Of a DNA stretch of 8,511 bases, positions 6,674-8,511 are shown piece after piece. Numbering within the stretch: position 1 is the first letter of the stretch; each line of letters begins with the position of its first letter. The position numbers and the translations under genes are program-made. Under the pieces are notes generated by a model. That model was given only the letters and a program-made list of their open reading frames with translations, ran no database searches and was not told the DNA's origin. The DNA lies in assembly GCA_001801285.1 (NCBI GenBank), contig MGXG01000052.1, positions 1 through 8,511 of the forward strand, written 5' to 3'. This stretch comes from Gammaproteobacteria bacterium GWE2_37_16. GTDB taxonomy: Bacteria > Pseudomonadota > Gammaproteobacteria > UBA9339.

Positions 6674-6716
6674 CGTAGCCGCAGGCTTTAGCCCGCGGCT
6701 ATAATCTGCGGCTACG
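6674..6716. repeat. REP-like hairpin repeat, copy C (short form)
   Basis: An 11-bp perfect inverted repeat, CGTAGCCGCAG (6674-6684) and CTGCGGCTACG (6706-6716), encloses a second short pair (AGCCGC 6678-6683 with GCGGCT 6695-6700). The first 24 bases match the left arm of copy B with one change, but the right arm is reduced to 11 bases. It fills the gap between the convergent ATPase copy 2 and uvrD genes, ending four bases before the uvrD stop codon, and could serve as a two-way terminator. Confidence 0.8.
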
Positions 6717-6720
6717 TTAT

Positions 6721-8511
6721 TTAACGCACTTGTTTAATCAACTCTTGTGGAATTTCACTTAAAAAGCGCGAAGGGCGACGATAGTTGTCGGTACCATGCA
6801 GACGGCGCAAAGTAGCGTAGGTAAGATATAATTTTTTCATGGCGCGGGTGATACCGACGTAGCAAAGACGTCGCTCTTCTTCCAAAGAACGCGGATTGCC
6901 CATCGACATTTGATGGGGGAATAAATACTCTTCCATCCCAGTTAAAAAAACCAGAGGAAATTCCAAGCCTTTGGCGGAATGTAGAGTCATAAGCTGTACG
7001 GAATCTTCAAATTCTTCCGCTTGCATTTCGCCAGATTCTAAAGAAGCGTGTGCCAAAAAAGCAGCAAGGGGTGGTAAATTTTCTTCGTTTGGTTCTCTTT
7101 CTTGTCTTAAAACAAATCTTTCCGCAGCTGTAATTAATTCGTCCAAGTTTTCTATTTTAGCTTCACCACGTTGGTTTTTATCTTTGGCGAAATGTGCCAT
7201 TAAACCGGTGGTTTTGATTATATAATCAATATGTTCATGTAATTTATGGGTAAGATTATATTCAGCAAGTTGATCAATAAGCATTAAAAACCCAGTCAAA
7301 GCGCTAGCTGCTCGTGCCGATAACTTCTTTTCAGCAGCCATGATTTGCGTGGCATCCCAAAGAGAAATTTTATTTGCTCTAGCATAGTCGCGGACTAGTT
7401 GTAGTGTTGTGTTACCTATGCCGCGCGTTGGGGTATTGACGACTCTTTCGAATGCGTCATCGTCATGGCGATTAGCGACAAGGCGCAAATAGGAGAGGGT
7501 GTCTTTGATTTCGGCGCGTTCATAAAAACGTAAACCGCCATAAATGCGATAAGGAATGCCGGCTTGCAATAAATATTCTTCCAAAACGCGTGATTGGGCG
7601 TTGGAGCGATATAAAATTGCGGCATCTTTGAAAGGATTGCCTTGGTCAAACCAACCGCGCAAACAGGAAATAATAAACTGGGCTTCATCTAATTCGTTAA
7701 ATGCGGAATATAAACTAATCGGTTCGCCGCGATCGCCTTCAGTCCAAAGATTTTTACCCATGCGATTAGTGTTGTTGGCTATAATGGCATTGGCAGCTTC
7801 AAGAATGACTGAGGTAGAGCGGTAATTTTGTTCGAGACGAATCACGTGAACGTCTGAATAATCGCGTTCAAAACGTAAAATATTTTCAATTTTAGCGCCG
7901 CGCCAACTATAAATTGATTGATCATCATCGCCAACTGCCATAACTTCTGCTTTGTTGCCGGAGAGGGCGCGTATCCAGGCGTATTGAATGCTGTTTGTAT
8001 CTTGAAATTCATCGACCAGAATATGCTGAAAACGTTGTTGATAATGCGCCAGTATATCTGGGCTTTTTTGCCAAAGTTCATGCGAGCGCAATAATAATTC
8101 TGCAAAATCGACCAAACCGTTTTGTTGGCAGGTTTCTTCGTAAGCTTCGTAAATACGTACCCACATTGCCATGTTGGTGCCACCGATATTGGTGATTTGA
8201 TGTGCTCGTAAACCCTCATCTTTATTGCTGTTGATAAAATATTGCGATTCTTTGGCTTGCCATCTTTCTTCGGCGAGATTCATGGCTTTGTGAATACGTT
8301 TGATGACGCGCAATTGATCATCGGAATCGAGAATCTGAAAATTTTGGATTAAACCGGCATCCTGCCAATGTAACCGTAAAAGACGATGTGCCAAACCATG
8401 GAAAGTGCCAACCCACATGCTTTGTAATGAGCGTCCAAGCATTTGTTCCAGACGGCTACGCATTTCGTGTGCGGCTTTATTGGTGAAAGTTACAGCAAGG
8501 ATACTGGACGG
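6721..8511 (-). CDS. uvrD: DNA helicase II UvrD, N-terminus beyond window edge, short C-terminus
   Basis: This is an SF1A 3'-5' DNA helicase acting in nucleotide excision repair and methyl-directed mismatch repair. The open frame continues past the ATG at 8463 to the window edge, adding 16 codons ending in the motif Ia TFTNKAA, so that ATG is internal; about 55 N-terminal residues with the Walker A motif lie outside. Visible residues include VGTFHGLA (34-41), motif II DEFQDTN (167-173), GDDDQSIYSWRGA (194-206), QNYRST (228-233), motif V TLHSAKGLEF (509-518) and motif VI RLCYVGITRA (548-557). The pattern follows E. coli UvrD, not Rep. The protein ends at IKQVR, where E. coli UvrD continues for about 75 more residues with the Tudor-like RNA polymerase-binding tail. 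The stop codon sits four bases from hairpin repeat C. Base composition is less AT-rich than the accessory genes. Confidence 0.95.
   Translation of the reverse strand, partial: PSSILAVTFTNKAAHEMRSRLEQMLGRSLQSMWVGTFHGLAHRLLRLHWQDAGLIQNFQILDSDDQLRVIKRIHKAMNLAEERWQAKESQYFINSNKDEGLRAHQITNIGGTNMAMWVRIYEAYEETCQQNGLVDFAELLLRSHELWQKSPDILAHYQQRFQHILVDEFQDTNSIQYAWIRALSGNKAEVMAVGDDDQSIYSWRGAKIENILRFERDYSDVHVIRLEQNYRSTSVILEAANAIIANNTNRMGKNLWTEGDRGEPISLYSAFNELDEAQFIISCLRGWFDQGNPFKDAAILYRSNAQSRVLEEYLLQAGIPYRIYGGLRFYERAEIKDTLSYLRLVANRHDDDAFERVVNTPTRGIGNTTLQLVRDYARANKISLWDATQIMAAEKKLSARAASALTGFLMLIDQLAEYNLTHKLHEHIDYIIKTTGLMAHFAKDKNQRGEAKIENLDELITAAERFVLRQEREPNEENLPPLAAFLAHASLESGEMQAEEFEDSVQLMTLHSAKGLEFPLVFLTGMEEYLFPHQMSMGNPRSLEEERRLCYVGITRAMKKLYLTYATLRRLHGTDNYRRPSRFLSEIPQELIKQVR

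Noticed and set aside
1840..6716. Dispersed hairpin repeats as a CRISPR array
   Set aside because: The copies are kilobases apart, inverted and imperfect; there are no regular spacers and no cas genes.
7416..8219. Several open frames of 60-125 codons inside uvrD in other frames
   Set aside because: uvrD is unambiguous across this span with all helicase motifs in order; the alternatives are by-products of its codon use.
6721..8463. uvrD starting at the ATG at 8463
   Set aside because: The frame stays open to the window edge and the upstream codons encode the conserved TFTNKAA motif, so the true start is outside.

Overview
The window looks like a piece of a low-GC gammaproteobacterial chromosome. 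The strongest evidence is the right-hand gene, which reads as a gammaproteobacterial-type UvrD (DNA helicase II) through all visible helicase motifs. The AT-rich sequence, the large Ser-rich orphan gene and the GTAGCCGCAGGCTTTAGCCTGCG-type intergenic hairpins would fit a host-associated lineage such as Legionellales/Coxiellaceae. That placement is inference, because no rRNA or other firm taxonomic marker is present.

Layout, left to right. (1) The last 71 codons of a metallo-beta-lactamase-fold hydrolase (+), cut by the window edge. (2) A convergent AAA+ ATPase with a DUF4143-type C-terminus (-), whose stop codon overlaps the hydrolase stop by 3 nt. (3) A gene-free stretch of about 0.6 kb (1679-2301). 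It holds clustered CACTAA boxes, a hairpin repeat (copy A), a PmrA-like TTAA direct repeat, a 54-bp MITE-like inverted repeat and an AT-rich leader. (4) A 994-residue orphan protein (+) made of helical blocks joined by Ser/Thr/Pro-rich linkers, with a PPPY motif and a disordered Ser/Pro C-terminal tail. (5) Hairpin repeat copy B, followed by a well-formed promoter. (6) A second, clearly different DUF4143-type ATPase (+), probably read from a leaderless or near-leaderless mRNA. (7) Hairpin repeat copy C. (8) The convergent uvrD gene (-), cut by the right edge at its N-terminus and apparently lacking the usual C-terminal Tudor-like tail.

How it fits together. uvrD and the hydrolase fragment look like housekeeping genes. 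The region between them (about 220-6720) looks like accessory DNA: three genes with no obvious shared pathway, separated by related hairpin repeats, with two diverged ATPases of one superfamily flanking the orphan gene. No CRISPR array, tRNA, rRNA, integrase or intact transposase gene is visible. The most interesting items are the orphan Ser-rich protein as a candidate secreted or host-directed factor, the apparent loss of the UvrD tail exactly beside a hairpin repeat, and the predicted leaderless promoter with an overlapping dyad in front of the second ATPase.
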